Of a stretch of DNA of 64,000 bases, positions 7,935 to 16,043 are shown in pieces. The number at the start of each line of letters is the position of its first letter. Within the stretch, counting starts at the first letter, position 1. The notes beneath the pieces were generated by a model that worked only from the letters and a program-made list of their open reading frames with translations, did no database searches and was not told the origin of the DNA. The position numbers and the translations under genes are program-made. Source of the DNA: DTDR01 sp964505415 (lineage in GTDB: Bacteria > Hydrothermota > Tepidihabitantia > Tepidihabitantales > DTDR01); NCBI GenBank assembly GCA_964505415.1, contig CAZDHW010000009.1, forward strand, positions 1-64,000. The letters are read 5' to 3'.

Positions 7935-8808
7935 GTTAAAGAAGAAAAAAGAAGCAGTTATTTTAGTTCATAACTATCAAAGACCAGAGATTTATGAAGT
8001 TGCTGATTTCATTGGTGATTCCTTAGATTTGTCATTAAAAGCAAAGGAGACCAAGGCAAAATTGATTGTTTTTTGTGGTGTCCATTTTATGGCGGAAACT
8101 GCCAAGATTTTAAATCCCCAAGCCAAAGTAATTATTCCCGATATCAATGCCCGTTGTCCAATGGCGGATATGGTTGATAAAGAAAAATTGACAATTAAAT
8201 TAGCAAGTTTACCACCGGTTTATGTGGTTAGTTATGTGAATACTACTGCGGAAGTGAAAGCCCTTTCTTATATCTGTTGCACTTCGGCAAATGTGGTGAA
8301 AATTATCAGCCAAATTCCCGAAGATAAACCAATTCTCTTTGTTCCTGATAAAAACCTGGCCGATTATGCTAAAAAAAAGACTGGTAGAAAAGATATTATT
8401 CCTTGGGATGGTTTTTGTTATGTCCATTACTTATATTTTAAGCCTGAAGATATTATCCAAAAGAGAAAGGAAGCGCCTAATGCGAAAATCATTGCCCATC
8501 CCGAATGTTTACCCGAAGTTTGTGAAATGGCTGATTTTGTTGCTTCTACTTCCGGAATGGTAAAATTATCAAGTCTTTTTGAAGAGGTAATTTTAGCAAC
8601 GGAAGTTGGCTTGTGTGAAAGGATAAGAAGGGAATATAAAAATAAAAAATGTTTGCCTTTGAAAGAGAGTGCCATTTGTAGTAATATGAAAAAAATTACT
8701 TTGGAAAAGGTTTTAAAAGCCTTAGAGGAAGAAGTTTACGAAATTGTTATTGAGCAAGAGATAAGAGAAAAGGCTCACTTAGCTTTAAATAGAATGCTTA
8801 CTTTATAA
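7906..8808 (+). CDS. nadA: Quinolinate synthase
   Basis: This 300-residue NadA condenses iminoaspartate with dihydroxyacetone phosphate to quinolinate in NAD synthesis. The three cysteines that hold its 4Fe-4S cluster are visible in FCGVHFMAETAKIL (about 60), AHPECLPEV (about 195) and AICSNMKKITL (about 256). VHNYQRPE near the N-terminus and STSGM (about 214) bind substrate in known structures. The ATG follows AAGGAG by eight bases, a clear ribosome site. nadB and nadC are not in the window. Confidence 0.97.
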   Translation: MKDLIKEINELKKKKEAVILVHNYQRPEIYEVADFIGDSLDLSLKAKETKAKLIVFCGVHFMAETAKILNPQAKVIIPDINARCPMADMVDKEKLTIKLASLPPVYVVSYVNTTAEVKALSYICCTSANVVKIISQIPEDKPILFVPDKNLADYAKKKTGRKDIIPWDGFCYVHYLYFKPEDIIQKRKEAPNAKIIAHPECLPEVCEMADFVASTSGMVKLSSLFEEVILATEVGLCERIRREYKNKKCLPLKESAICSNMKKITLEKVLKALEEEVYEIVIEQEIREKAHLALNRMLTL

Positions 8809-8828
8809 GCAAAAATAAAAAAATTTTT

Positions 8829-9914
8829 TTAAAATTTTTTATCAGTCAATAAGAAAGTTATTATTCCAAAGATAAGAAAAATTATATTAGGTAGCCAGTT
8901 TGCCCAAAAAGGAGATAAAAGATTTACTTCACCCATTGCGTAAGTAATTTGCAAAAAACCCCAATATAAAAAAGAGATTAATAGCCCAATACCTAAACCA
9001 AGCATTACTGTCCCTTTCTTTAAATGAAGCACGATACCAAAAGATAAAATAGTAACAATAATAATAATAACGGGATAAGCAAAACGACGGTGAAAATTTA
9101 CCATTTCTTTATCCATTTTAAAACCGGCTTTCCTAAATTTTTTTATTTGGGAATACAATTCTAAAAAATTCATCATCTCCGCTTCTTTCATTTCCGCAAA
9201 AAGGTCTTCCGGTTTTTCTTTTAAAAAATCAAAAATAAGAGAATCATAATAAGCAAAATTATGTTCTCCTTCTAAAAAATCATAAAAATAGACTTTATAA
9301 CCAATCCATTTATTATTTTTATAATAAGCAATTTTGCCATCATAACGGTATTTTAAGCCCTTTTTTAAATCTAAAAGGGCAAGGGAAAAGTCTTTCATTA
9401 TGTTGGGTAAAATTAATTCTTTAATATAATAAACTACATTATTTTCACCAAGATAATAAATATTGCTTTTACTTTTTTCGTCGGCGCCTCTCTTTTGTTT
9501 TTCAATCCTTTCTTTTTTCAATTTTTCTAAACTTATTTTGCCTTTTATCTCAATAACCTCCTGATTAAAAAAGAGAAAAAGAAAGAAGAGAAGAGAAAGG
9601 AAAAAGGGAATTTTAAAAAGGGATTGCGAAGCTATTCCCATAGTTTTTAATATTCTTAACTCGTTAAACCGAATCGCCTGCCCAAAAACAAAGAATATTG
9701 CCAAAATCAGTGCCGGGCTTAAAAGCAGACTAATAACACTGGGAAAGGTATAAAGATAATAGAATAGGATATCTAAATAACTTGCCTGGTATTGAACAAA
9801 ATAAGAAAGGGACTCAAAAAAATCAATTAGGAGATAAATTACTGCTAAGGAAAAAAAAGCCAAAAGGGTGTACTTCAGAATTTCTTTTAAATAAAAACGA
9901 TAGATAATTTTCAT
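8829..9914 (-). CDS. lptG: LPS export permease LptG-like
   Basis: This 361-residue YjgP/YjgQ-family permease has three N-terminal membrane helices (about 13-32, 55-80, 98-118), a periplasmic beta-jellyroll region (about 125-260) and three C-terminal helices (about 282-358). The FNELRILKTMGIASQ segment is the coupling loop for the LptB ATPase, which is not in the window. LptF/LptG extract lipopolysaccharide from the inner membrane, so the gene argues for a diderm cell. It overlaps lptF by four bases and ends the minus operon, 20 bases from the convergent nadA stop. Confidence 0.88.
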   Translation of the reverse strand: MKIIYRFYLKEILKYTLLAFFSLAVIYLLIDFFESLSYFVQYQASYLDILFYYLYTFPSVISLLLSPALILAIFFVFGQAIRFNELRILKTMGIASQSLFKIPFFLSLLFFLFLFFNQEVIEIKGKISLEKLKKERIEKQKRGADEKSKSNIYYLGENNVVYYIKELILPNIMKDFSLALLDLKKGLKYRYDGKIAYYKNNKWIGYKVYFYDFLEGEHNFAYYDSLIFDFLKEKPEDLFAEMKEAEMMNFLELYSQIKKFRKAGFKMDKEMVNFHRRFAYPVIIIIVTILSFGIVLHLKKGTVMLGLGIGLLISFLYWGFLQITYAMGEVNLLSPFWANWLPNIIFLIFGIITFLLTDKKF

Positions 9915-11110
9915 TCCCTTATTTTCTTTAAAAGAAAATATAAGGAAAAAGGAAGATTAATTATCGTTGGCAACCACATGCCTAAAAAAGCCAAAACTTT
10001 TCCCCGCAATACCAGTTCTTCAAAAAGTAAAAGGAGAATATAATAAAAAGCAAAATAAACCAAACCCAAAATAAAACTAATACCGATACTTCCTCTTTTT
10101 ATGACTAACCCAACAGCAATACCAAAAAGTAAAAAAGAGATATTAGCTAAAGCCAAAGCAGTCTTTTTGTGAAATTCCAAATTAAACCTTTCTCTTTCTT
10201 TAATCTTGTACCTTAACTTTGTCTCTTCTTCTTTAATTCGGGCTAACTTAATCTCTTTAGCCATATCCTTATTTTTTAATTCTTTTATCCTTTTTTTAAA
10301 ATCCTTTATCTCTTTCTCAATTTCTCTTATGTTTTTAAATAATTGTAATAAATTCATCTCGCGGATTGAGCGATAACTCCTTTCTCGTCTTACCAATTCA
10401 TCTTCATAGGGAATATTAATGGTATCTTCTTCAAATTTTAGCTGTCGGTACCTTCCTTCTTTTTCCAATTGATGGGCTTCGCCATTTTTTAAAACAAAGG
10501 TAAAATAATTTTCTCTTTCCCGTTCTTTTAAAATTCCTTCTTTGGCAAAAATAAATAGCGGTGTAATTTCGCTTTCTTTTTTAAAAATTAAGATATCTTT
10601 CATTTTACCGGTCTTTTCGTTTAAAGAACCGATATAAATCACATAGGGTGAGAAATCTTCAAAAAAAATTCCTTCCCGAATTTTTAGCTGGGGTTTTTTC
10701 CGAGCCAAATCTAAAAGAAGGTTTCTGATTCGGAACTCCGATTCCGGCCAGAGGAAGTTATTGAAGCAAAACATAAAAAATGTCAAAAATAAAGTTAAAA
10801 AAATCGGTGGTATAATAATTTTATTAATATTTATTCCTAAAACTTTGAGAGCAATTATTTCGTTATCATGGGAAAGGCGACCAAAGGTGGTTATCCCCGC
10901 AATCAAAGTGGCAACCGGTAAAATGTAGGCTAAGACATAAGGCAAAGAATAAAAGGCAATTTCGGAAACGATTGTTAACTTCACACCCTTTTTAATCAAA
11001 AGGTCAGCCAAAATAAACATTCTATCCATCAACATAATGAAAGTAAGGACGACGACCGAAAAAATTAATGGGAAAAGAAATTCTTTAATAACGGCTTTTT
11101 TAATTTTCAT
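9911..11110 (-). CDS. lptF: LPS export permease LptF-like with coiled-coil insert
   Basis: This is about 399 residues, partner of the adjacent LptG-like protein. Helices lie at about 12-35, 45-75 and 90-115 and again at the C-terminus. LSHDNEIIALKVLGI is the coupling segment. A strongly charged Lys/Glu stretch (about 250-325) just before the second membrane block is predicted coiled coil and is longer than in E. coli LptF. I start at ATG 11110: the frame can be opened further to 11158, but the extra residues lie inside mnmA and break the typical N-terminus. It overlaps mnmA by 11 bases. Confidence 0.87.
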   Translation of the reverse strand: MKIKKAVIKEFLFPLIFSVVVLTFIMLMDRMFILADLLIKKGVKLTIVSEIAFYSLPYVLAYILPVATLIAGITTFGRLSHDNEIIALKVLGININKIIIPPIFLTLFLTFFMFCFNNFLWPESEFRIRNLLLDLARKKPQLKIREGIFFEDFSPYVIYIGSLNEKTGKMKDILIFKKESEITPLFIFAKEGILKERERENYFTFVLKNGEAHQLEKEGRYRQLKFEEDTINIPYEDELVRRERSYRSIREMNLLQLFKNIREIEKEIKDFKKRIKELKNKDMAKEIKLARIKEEETKLRYKIKERERFNLEFHKKTALALANISFLLFGIAVGLVIKRGSIGISFILGLVYFAFYYILLLLFEELVLRGKVLAFLGMWLPTIINLPFSLYFLLKKIRE

Positions 11111-12203
11111 CACTATCCAATACTTCCCAGATGGTTCCGCCGCCAAAAACAATTTCATTATTCAAATCGTAAAAGACCGCCTTTTGTCCCGGAGTGATTG
11201 CCCATTGCGGAGAAGTAAATTCGCAAAGTAAAAGGTCATCTTTAAAAGAACTTATCTTTATTTCGCTCGGTGTATGGACATTTCTTATTTGACATAAAAA
11301 TTTTTTACCTTCAAAATCTTTTATCTTTAAAACCTCTTTTTTGACTAAAAATTTTTTCTTATAAACTAATGCTTCTTTCCCAACATAAATGGCATTCTTT
11401 TCTTTATCAATCTTTACCACATAAAGTCTTTCTTGGTAAGGAATTTTCAAACCCCGCCGCTGACCAATTGTGTAATAAAAAAGACCTTTATGAGTTCCTA
11501 AGAGGGTTATTTTGCCATCTTCTATTAAATAGATAGGACCTTCTTTCTTTAAATCGGGTTTATCCAAAATCTTTAAAATAAAATCGCCATATTTCTTTTC
11601 GGGAATAAAACAGATTTCTTGACTCTTTTTCTTTTCGGCAACGGGCAAAGAAATCTTTTTAGCAATTTCTCTCACTTCCCTTTTACTTTTTTCTCCCAAA
11701 GGAAATATCGTCTTTTCTAAAATTTCGTTAGTCAAAGAATAAAGAAAATAGGTTTGGTCATCTTCTTTACTTTTTGCTCTTTTTAAAAAATAGTCTTCAC
11801 CAATTTTTACAATTTGGGCATAATGACCGGTAGCAATAAATTGGGCGGAAACTTTTTTAGCGAAATCTAAAAGAAAAGGAAATTTAAAATACCGATTACA
11901 TTCACAGCAAGGGTTAGGAGTAAAACCGGAAAGATAATTTTTAATAAAATCTTGGATAATTAGTTCGTAAAATTTTTCTCGGAGGTCTAAGAGATAATGG
12001 GGAATCTTTAATTTTTCCGCGGAAATTTGGGCATCCCTAATGGCGTAATAGCCACAACAGATTTTTTCATTTTTGATTAAAGAATACTTATCCCAAATTT
12101 GAAAGGTGACACCAATTACGGAATAGCCCGCCTCTTTTAAAAGATAAGCAGCGGTTGTTGAGTCGACACCGCCGCTCATCGCCACCACTACCTTCTTTTC
12201 CAT
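11100..12203 (-). CDS. mnmA: tRNA-specific 2-thiouridylase
   Basis: This 367-residue enzyme makes s2U at the wobble base of Lys, Glu and Gln tRNAs. It has the PP-loop VAMSGGVDSTTAAYLL at the N-terminus, the first catalytic cysteine in NPCCECNRYFKF (about 97), ATGHYAQI, and the second cysteine in SQEICFIPEKKYG (about 200). The length fits MnmA. It sits between an anti-sigma gene and lptF with overlaps on both sides, so a translation factor is embedded in an envelope operon. Confidence 0.96.
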   Translation of the reverse strand: MEKKVVVAMSGGVDSTTAAYLLKEAGYSVIGVTFQIWDKYSLIKNEKICCGYYAIRDAQISAEKLKIPHYLLDLREKFYELIIQDFIKNYLSGFTPNPCCECNRYFKFPFLLDFAKKVSAQFIATGHYAQIVKIGEDYFLKRAKSKEDDQTYFLYSLTNEILEKTIFPLGEKSKREVREIAKKISLPVAEKKKSQEICFIPEKKYGDFILKILDKPDLKKEGPIYLIEDGKITLLGTHKGLFYYTIGQRRGLKIPYQERLYVVKIDKEKNAIYVGKEALVYKKKFLVKKEVLKIKDFEGKKFLCQIRNVHTPSEIKISSFKDDLLLCEFTSPQWAITPGQKAVFYDLNNEIVFGGGTIWEVLDSDEN

Positions 12204-12442
12204 TTTTTAATGCGCAGGGATGCGTGAACCTTACTAACCACATCTTCCGGCAATTCATAGTGGGCTAAACTTCTTAACTCATAAATTATTCGCCTTATGG
12301 TTCTGATTAACCTTGTGCATTCGCGACAAACGAGACGGTGTTTTTCCAATTCAATTAAAATTTCGGAAGGCAAATCTTCATCTAAATATTCAACTAAATA
12401 TTTTTTAAAAACCTCACAATTATATTCTATTTTTTTTCTCAT
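12188..12442 (-). CDS. Small zinc-finger anti-sigma factor (soluble ZAS type)
   Basis: This 84-residue protein has the zf-HC2/ZAS arrangement: Cys9, then HRLVCREC (H-x3-C-x2-C, about 35-42). These coordinate zinc and clamp ECF sigma factors in known anti-sigmas. There is no membrane segment, unlike RseA or RsiW, so it may sense a cytoplasmic redox or zinc signal, as RsrA does. It overlaps the sigma gene by four bases and mnmA by 16. Regulation of the neighbouring sigma is inferred from adjacency. Confidence 0.8.
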   Translation of the reverse strand: MRKKIEYNCEVFKKYLVEYLDEDLPSEILIELEKHRLVCRECTRLIRTIRRIIYELRSLAHYELPEDVVSKVHASLRIKKWKRR

Positions 12443-13053
12443 GTTTTTATTAAATGTTTAAGTTTTTCTCGCAAAAATAGTCTTCCCCGATGGAGTCGTG
12501 ATTTAACCGCCGAAACGGAAATCTTCAAAATATCGGCCACTTCCTTATTGGAAAGTCCTTCAACATCTCTTAAAAAAACCACCGAACGGTAAGCTTCCGG
12601 AAGTTCGGCCAAAGCCTTTTGGACAGTTTCTTGTATCTGTTTTCGCTCGTAAATAACTTCTGGGTTTTGAGTCTCATCAGGAATTTCTTGGGGAATCTCT
12701 TCGTGTTGGGGAATTCCTTCATCTAAAGAAACAACTTTATTTTCTTTTGCCCGTTTTTTTAACTTTCTTAAAGCAACATTGACGGCAATCCGATAAAGCC
12801 AAGTATAAAAACTTGACCTTTCTTCAAACTTCTTTAAAAACCGATAGGCCCGAATTAAGGTCTCTTGTAAAACTTCTGCGGCATCTTCTTCATTATTTAA
12901 AAACCGATAAGCTAAATTATAAATCTTTTTTTCATAGCGACTGATTAACATCTCAAAGGCTTCATCATTCCCTTCCTTTGCCCGTTTTATCAGTTCGCTT
13001 TCGGTTAACGGTAAGGATTTAAGTTCTTCTTTGGGTTTAATTAAACTCTTCAT
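12439..13053 (-). CDS. ECF RNA polymerase sigma factor (RpoE-like)
   Basis: This 204-residue protein has sigma region 2 (EAFEMLISRYEKKIYNLAYR and DAAEVLQETLIRAYRF, about 30-80) and region 4 (LAELPEAYRSVVFLRDVEGL then VADILKISVSAVKSRLHRGR, about 140-195). Regions 1.1 and 3 are absent, typical of ECF factors. It lies directly after a secreted unknown protein and an RseC-like gene and before its putative anti-sigma, suggesting an envelope-stress regulon. The operon's own promoter looks sigma-70-like, so autoregulation is not evident. Confidence 0.93.
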   Translation of the reverse strand: MKSLIKPKEELKSLPLTESELIKRAKEGNDEAFEMLISRYEKKIYNLAYRFLNNEEDAAEVLQETLIRAYRFLKKFEERSSFYTWLYRIAVNVALRKLKKRAKENKVVSLDEGIPQHEEIPQEIPDETQNPEVIYERKQIQETVQKALAELPEAYRSVVFLRDVEGLSNKEVADILKISVSAVKSRLHRGRLFLREKLKHLIKT

Positions 13054-13854
13054 CTACTTTATTTTTTTGCCTTTACCTTTCCCGGGAGTATTGTCAAAGA
13101 TTTCAATAACATAATAAATAACGGCTATTGATTTCCTTGGCGACTCGCCGTGAAAATAATCGTGAATAAGATTGGCATACTCCCAGACATCTTTTTCATA
13201 CTCAGTAAGATAAGGATTATTGGGATGTAAAAGGTGGGCTAAACATTTTATCTTATAAGAAGGAATATCTAAAAAGACAATCGCACAAGCGGGGTTAACC
13301 ATTTGGTTAAGAAAGGTTTGGGTATAAAAATTTTTATCGGTATAAAGTTCTAAAGAAATCTGTCTTGTTAAATCAAAAACTTCTTTACCATTTTTGTATA
13401 AACTCTCCAAAATGCTTACTTTTTTTTCAAAAGAATCGTTAAAAGTTGTTTTTAAAAGATTAATAACTTCTTTTATCTTCTCTTTTTTGGGCAAAAACCC
13501 CATCCCTTTTACCGCCACATTTATTTTAAATCGGGAATCTTCCCTTTGGGCACCATAAGTAGCTACCATTCCGTTATGAGGTCCAGCCCAATCAGGTGCC
13601 TCTTTTTTCTTTATCTTCTCAATCATCAATAATCTTCTTTGAAAGTTCCATTCCAAAAACTCTTCGGGTAATTCTATTAATTTAAAATCTTGCCAGCGAC
13701 CATCAACTTTCGCCCGAATAACTCCTTTTTCAATGTCTTTAGTATCGATCGTATTTTGAATAAAATAATCCTTATTTTGGTAAAAATCGTATTTTTTATA
13801 AGCTTTTAAAATTAAAGGAGTAAAAAGAAGTATGAATAAAAAAAGCTCTTTCAT
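13054..13854 (-). CDS. Secreted protein of unknown function
   Basis: This 266-residue protein has a hydrophobic signal sequence (about 1-18). No family is recognised. A lysine-rich GKGKGKK tail closes it. Segments LPEEFLEWNFQRRLLMIEKI and DWAGPHNGMVATYG look like structured domain sequence, not low complexity. It overlaps the RseC-like gene by four bases and abuts the sigma factor gene with no gap, so it is tightly coupled to both. It could be a periplasmic stress sensor or a target, but that is only context. Confidence 0.7.
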   Translation of the reverse strand: MKELFLFILLFTPLILKAYKKYDFYQNKDYFIQNTIDTKDIEKGVIRAKVDGRWQDFKLIELPEEFLEWNFQRRLLMIEKIKKKEAPDWAGPHNGMVATYGAQREDSRFKINVAVKGMGFLPKKEKIKEVINLLKTTFNDSFEKKVSILESLYKNGKEVFDLTRQISLELYTDKNFYTQTFLNQMVNPACAIVFLDIPSYKIKCLAHLLHPNNPYLTEYEKDVWEYANLIHDYFHGESPRKSIAVIYYVIEIFDNTPGKGKGKKIK

Positions 13855-14273
13855 TTTTCCTCCTTAATTATCTCTTTTATTTTTGGCAAATACTCTTCTT
13901 TTTTTAATAAAGACTTTTGGAAAAGTTTTAAACTTAATAGGGTTAAAATAAGAAAGGAAAAAGTTAATAAAAGGGCATAGGCTTCTTTTTTAAAAAAGAA
14001 AAAGCCAAAAAGCAGCCCCAAAAATATTCCTAAAATTGGTAGCCCAAAAAGAAAAAGAAAGATAACACTTCTTTTTTGGGGAAAGTCAATCGCCACCAAA
14101 TCACCAATCTGGGCGTTTACCGAATTTACAACCTCCAATTCCCTTTCTTCATTTTTGGCAAAGAGACCACAACCGCCCTTTTGACCGCAGCCGCTGCATT
14201 GGGGATTAATTTTAATCTTCACAATCGCCCTTTTATCTTTTAATTCCTTTACATAGCCATAAAAACATTCCAT
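13851..14273 (-). CDS. RseC/MucC-like regulator (SoxR-reducing family)
   Basis: This is about 140 residues. The N-terminal cytoplasmic part has four cysteines (PQCSGCGQKGGCG, about 26-38), typical of RseC/RsxC-system proteins. Two adjacent membrane helices follow (about 70-90 and 96-114). In E. coli RseC modulates sigma-E and aids SoxR reduction. Here it opens an operon that includes an ECF sigma factor, which fits. I start at ATG 14273; a TTG one codon earlier is possible. The promoter at 14280-14308 would make the message leaderless. Confidence 0.83.
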   Translation of the reverse strand: MECFYGYVKELKDKRAIVKIKINPQCSGCGQKGGCGLFAKNEERELEVVNSVNAQIGDLVAIDFPQKRSVIFLFLFGLPILGIFLGLLFGFFFFKKEAYALLLTFSFLILTLLSLKLFQKSLLKKEEYLPKIKEIIKEEK

Positions 14274-14279
14274 CAAATA

Positions 14280-14308
14280 ATTTTAATAATTGGCAATATT
14301 TAAATCAA
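14280..14308 (-). promoter_or_regulatory. Promoter of the rseC-sigma-lpt operon, leaderless geometry
   Basis: On minus, TTGATT (14308-14303), 17 bases and TAAAAT (14285-14280) end six bases before ATG 14273. It is back to back with the plus promoter at 14327-14354. Confidence 0.6.
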
Positions 14309-14326
14309 GAATTATCAACCAATTAC

Positions 14327-14354
14327 TTGATTTTTTTAATTTTCTTTATAGCAT
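14327..14354 (+). promoter_or_regulatory. Probable promoter of the DsbD/TauE-like gene
   Basis: TTGATT (14327-14332), 16 bases and TAGCAT (14349-14354) precede ATG 14361 by six bases. The -10 box is weak, but the spacing to the start matches the other leaderless promoters here. Confidence 0.4.
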
Positions 14355-14360
14355 AAAAGT

Positions 14361-14981
14361 ATGGCTTTACTTTTATTCAAAGCCCTTTTATTGGGATTGG
14401 CTACTGGCTATTTCTGTCTTGGCTATTGTCTACCAACAATTTTGCCTTATTTTTTATCAACCGACAACTTTAAAAAAAACTTAAAAAATCTTTTGTTTTT
14501 TCTTTTCGGTAGGCTTTTTGGTTATCTCTCTTTTGGTTTCTTCTTTGCCCTTTTGGGAAAATCTTTGGTAAAATTATCAACTTTTCATAATCTGATTTTG
14601 CCTCTTCTTTATATCTGTTTATCAATTTTACTTTTTTTATATGGCTTTTTCCTCTCTTTTCCCCATTTTTCCCTTTGCCAAATTTTTAAAAATAAATTAA
14701 CCCTAAACCTTTCACTTTTTTTCATTGGTTTAATTATGGGAATAAATATCTGCCCACCTTTCTTAATTTCTATTCTCAATGTGATCGAAACGGCTGACAT
14801 CTTAAAAGGTCTTCTATATTTCTTTTTCTTTTTCTTAGCAACTACCATTTATTTCTTTCCTTTTGCTTTTCTTTCTTTTTTAACGCAATACAAAATAACC
14901 AAAATTATTGGCAAAATAAGTGCCTTTCTTGCCGGGGGTTATTTTCTCTATCAAGGAATATTGACATTTATTTATCGTTAA
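14361..14981 (+). CDS. Polytopic membrane protein, DsbD/CcdA-TauE/SafE type
   Basis: This 206-residue protein has about six membrane helices and almost no loops. Cysteines sit in the first helix (GYFCLGYCLP, C-x3-C with Pro) and in a central helix (GINICPPFLIS). Paired membrane cysteines next to proline are a feature of DsbD/CcdA thiol-electron carriers, and the annotated sulfite-exporter-like SafE family has the same fold and size. The gene lies just before selD, whose promoter is inside its last codons. A role in selenium or sulfur redox or transport is tempting but inferred. Confidence 0.65.
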   Translation: MALLLFKALLLGLATGYFCLGYCLPTILPYFLSTDNFKKNLKNLLFFLFGRLFGYLSFGFFFALLGKSLVKLSTFHNLILPLLYICLSILLFLYGFFLSFPHFSLCQIFKNKLTLNLSLFFIGLIMGINICPPFLISILNVIETADILKGLLYFFFFFLATTIYFFPFAFLSFLTQYKITKIIGKISAFLAGGYFLYQGILTFIYR

Positions 14982-14989
14982 GATATAAT
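14961..14989 (+). promoter_or_regulatory. Perfect-consensus sigma-70 promoter of selD
   Basis: TTGACA (14961-14966), 17 bases and TATAAT (14984-14989) match consensus at all twelve positions and end seven bases before ATG 14997. The promoter lies within the 3' end of the upstream gene. It fixes the selD start upstream of the in-frame TGA. Confidence 0.85.
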
Positions 14990-14996
14990 TTGGGTT

Positions 14997-16043
14997 ATGA
15001 ATAAAGAAATAAGAAATCTGTTAGACACTATCCTTTGTCCGGGTTGAGCTTCAAAATTTAATCAGACGCAGTTAGCGTCGGTTTTGAGCAAATTGCCCCG
15101 GATAAAGGATAAAAGAATACTTGTTGGTTTTAATACCGCCGACGATGCCGGTGTTTTTCAAATTAGTAAAAATAAGGCAATTGTTCAAACGGTGGATGTC
15201 TTTGCTCCGACTATTGATGACCCCTATCTTTTTGGCGAGATTGCGGCTTGTAATTCTTTAAGTGACATTTATGCTATGGGTGGTAAACCTTTATTAGCAA
15301 TGAATGTTGTTGGTTTTCACCCGAAATATCCCTTAGATTGGTTTAGTAAAATGCTTTTGGGCGCTTTTAAAAAGACAAAAGAAGCAAAGACCTTTATTGT
15401 CGGCGGTCATACTTTTGTTTCCGAACAGGTAATGTTCGGTTTAGCGGTAACTGGTTTTATCAATCCTAAAAAGATTATCACTAATGCTAAAGCGCGTCCA
15501 AATGATTATTTGGTTTTAACTAAACCATTAGGGGTAGAAATCTTTTCTTATGCCCTATTAAAAAAGCTTGATATTCCTAATAAATTATATAAAGAAGCAG
15601 TGAAGTCAATGACCACCCTCAATGATAAGGCATCAGCAATAATGGTAAAGATTGGCGTTAATGCTGCTACCGATATTACCGGTTTTGGTTTGATTGGTCA
15701 TTTAGCAGAAATGATCAGTGCCAGTAAAGTGGGAGCAGAAATTTACGCTTCTTCTTTACCAGTTTTACCAGAAGTTCTTTCTTTGATTAAAAATGGGGTG
15801 ATTGGTGCCGGTTACGGAATGAATTACGCATCTTTTGCTAATCAGGTAATTTTTGAAAAAGATGTTAGTGAAGAATATCAGATATTAGTATTTAGTTCGG
15901 AAACTTCTGGTGGGCTTTTAATCTCTGTACCCGAAAAAAAATTGGCAAAATTACAAAAAGAATTAAAAAGGAATAGAATTATTAGTAAAGTAATCGGTAG
16001 AATTGTTAAAGACCATCCTGCTACTATTATTGTTAGAAAGTAG
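14997..16043 (+). CDS. selD: Selenide, water dikinase; selenoprotein read through TGA at 15045-15047
   Basis: SelD makes selenophosphate from selenide and ATP. Read from ATG 14997 the protein has 348 residues, with TGA as codon 17 in the motif CPG-U-ASK. Sec17 and Lys20 fall at the catalytic positions known from E. coli (Cys17, Lys20; 347 residues). After it come the PurM-like motifs TADDAGVFQI, TVDVFAPTIDDPY, ACNSLSDIYAMGG and GGHTFVSEQ, then the C-terminal GFGLIGHL. An open frame beginning only at TTG 15084 would lose the catalytic residues. A bSECIS hairpin follows the TGA. SelA is encoded at 58355-59722. Many ORFs in this window end in TGA, so this is recoding, not a variant code. The last 14 bases overlap the next gene. 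Confidence 0.95.
15045..15089 (+). promoter_or_regulatory. Bacterial SECIS element of selD
   Basis: After TGA (15045-15047), 15048-15056 pairs with 15082-15089 (eight pairs, one bulged U). An upper stem of five pairs, GACGC (15065-15069) with GCGTC (15075-15079), is capped by loop AGUUA. The loop opens 23 bases after the UGA and has G at its second position, within the published bSECIS rules (apical loop 16-37 bases downstream, G among the first two loop bases). Confidence 0.9.

Noticed and set aside
8809..8828. A/T tract between nadA and lptG as a bidirectional intrinsic terminator
   Set aside because: There is no GC-containing stem, only poly-A and poly-T, so I do not call a terminator.
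11110..11158. Longer N-terminus of LptF
   Set aside because: The extra 16 codons lie within mnmA and do not look like the family; ATG 11110 gives the standard N-terminus.
14302..14333. 8-bp inverted repeat AAATCAAG/CTTGATTT as an operator
   Set aside because: Both halves coincide with the -35 boxes of two divergent promoters, which explains the symmetry without a repressor.
15045..15047. TGA in selD as a pseudogene mutation or as a variant genetic code
   Set aside because: The frame is intact on both sides, the position is the catalytic one and a bSECIS follows. Neighbouring genes (amrS at 5377, DUF362 at 6426, scpA at 7138) use TGA as a normal stop.
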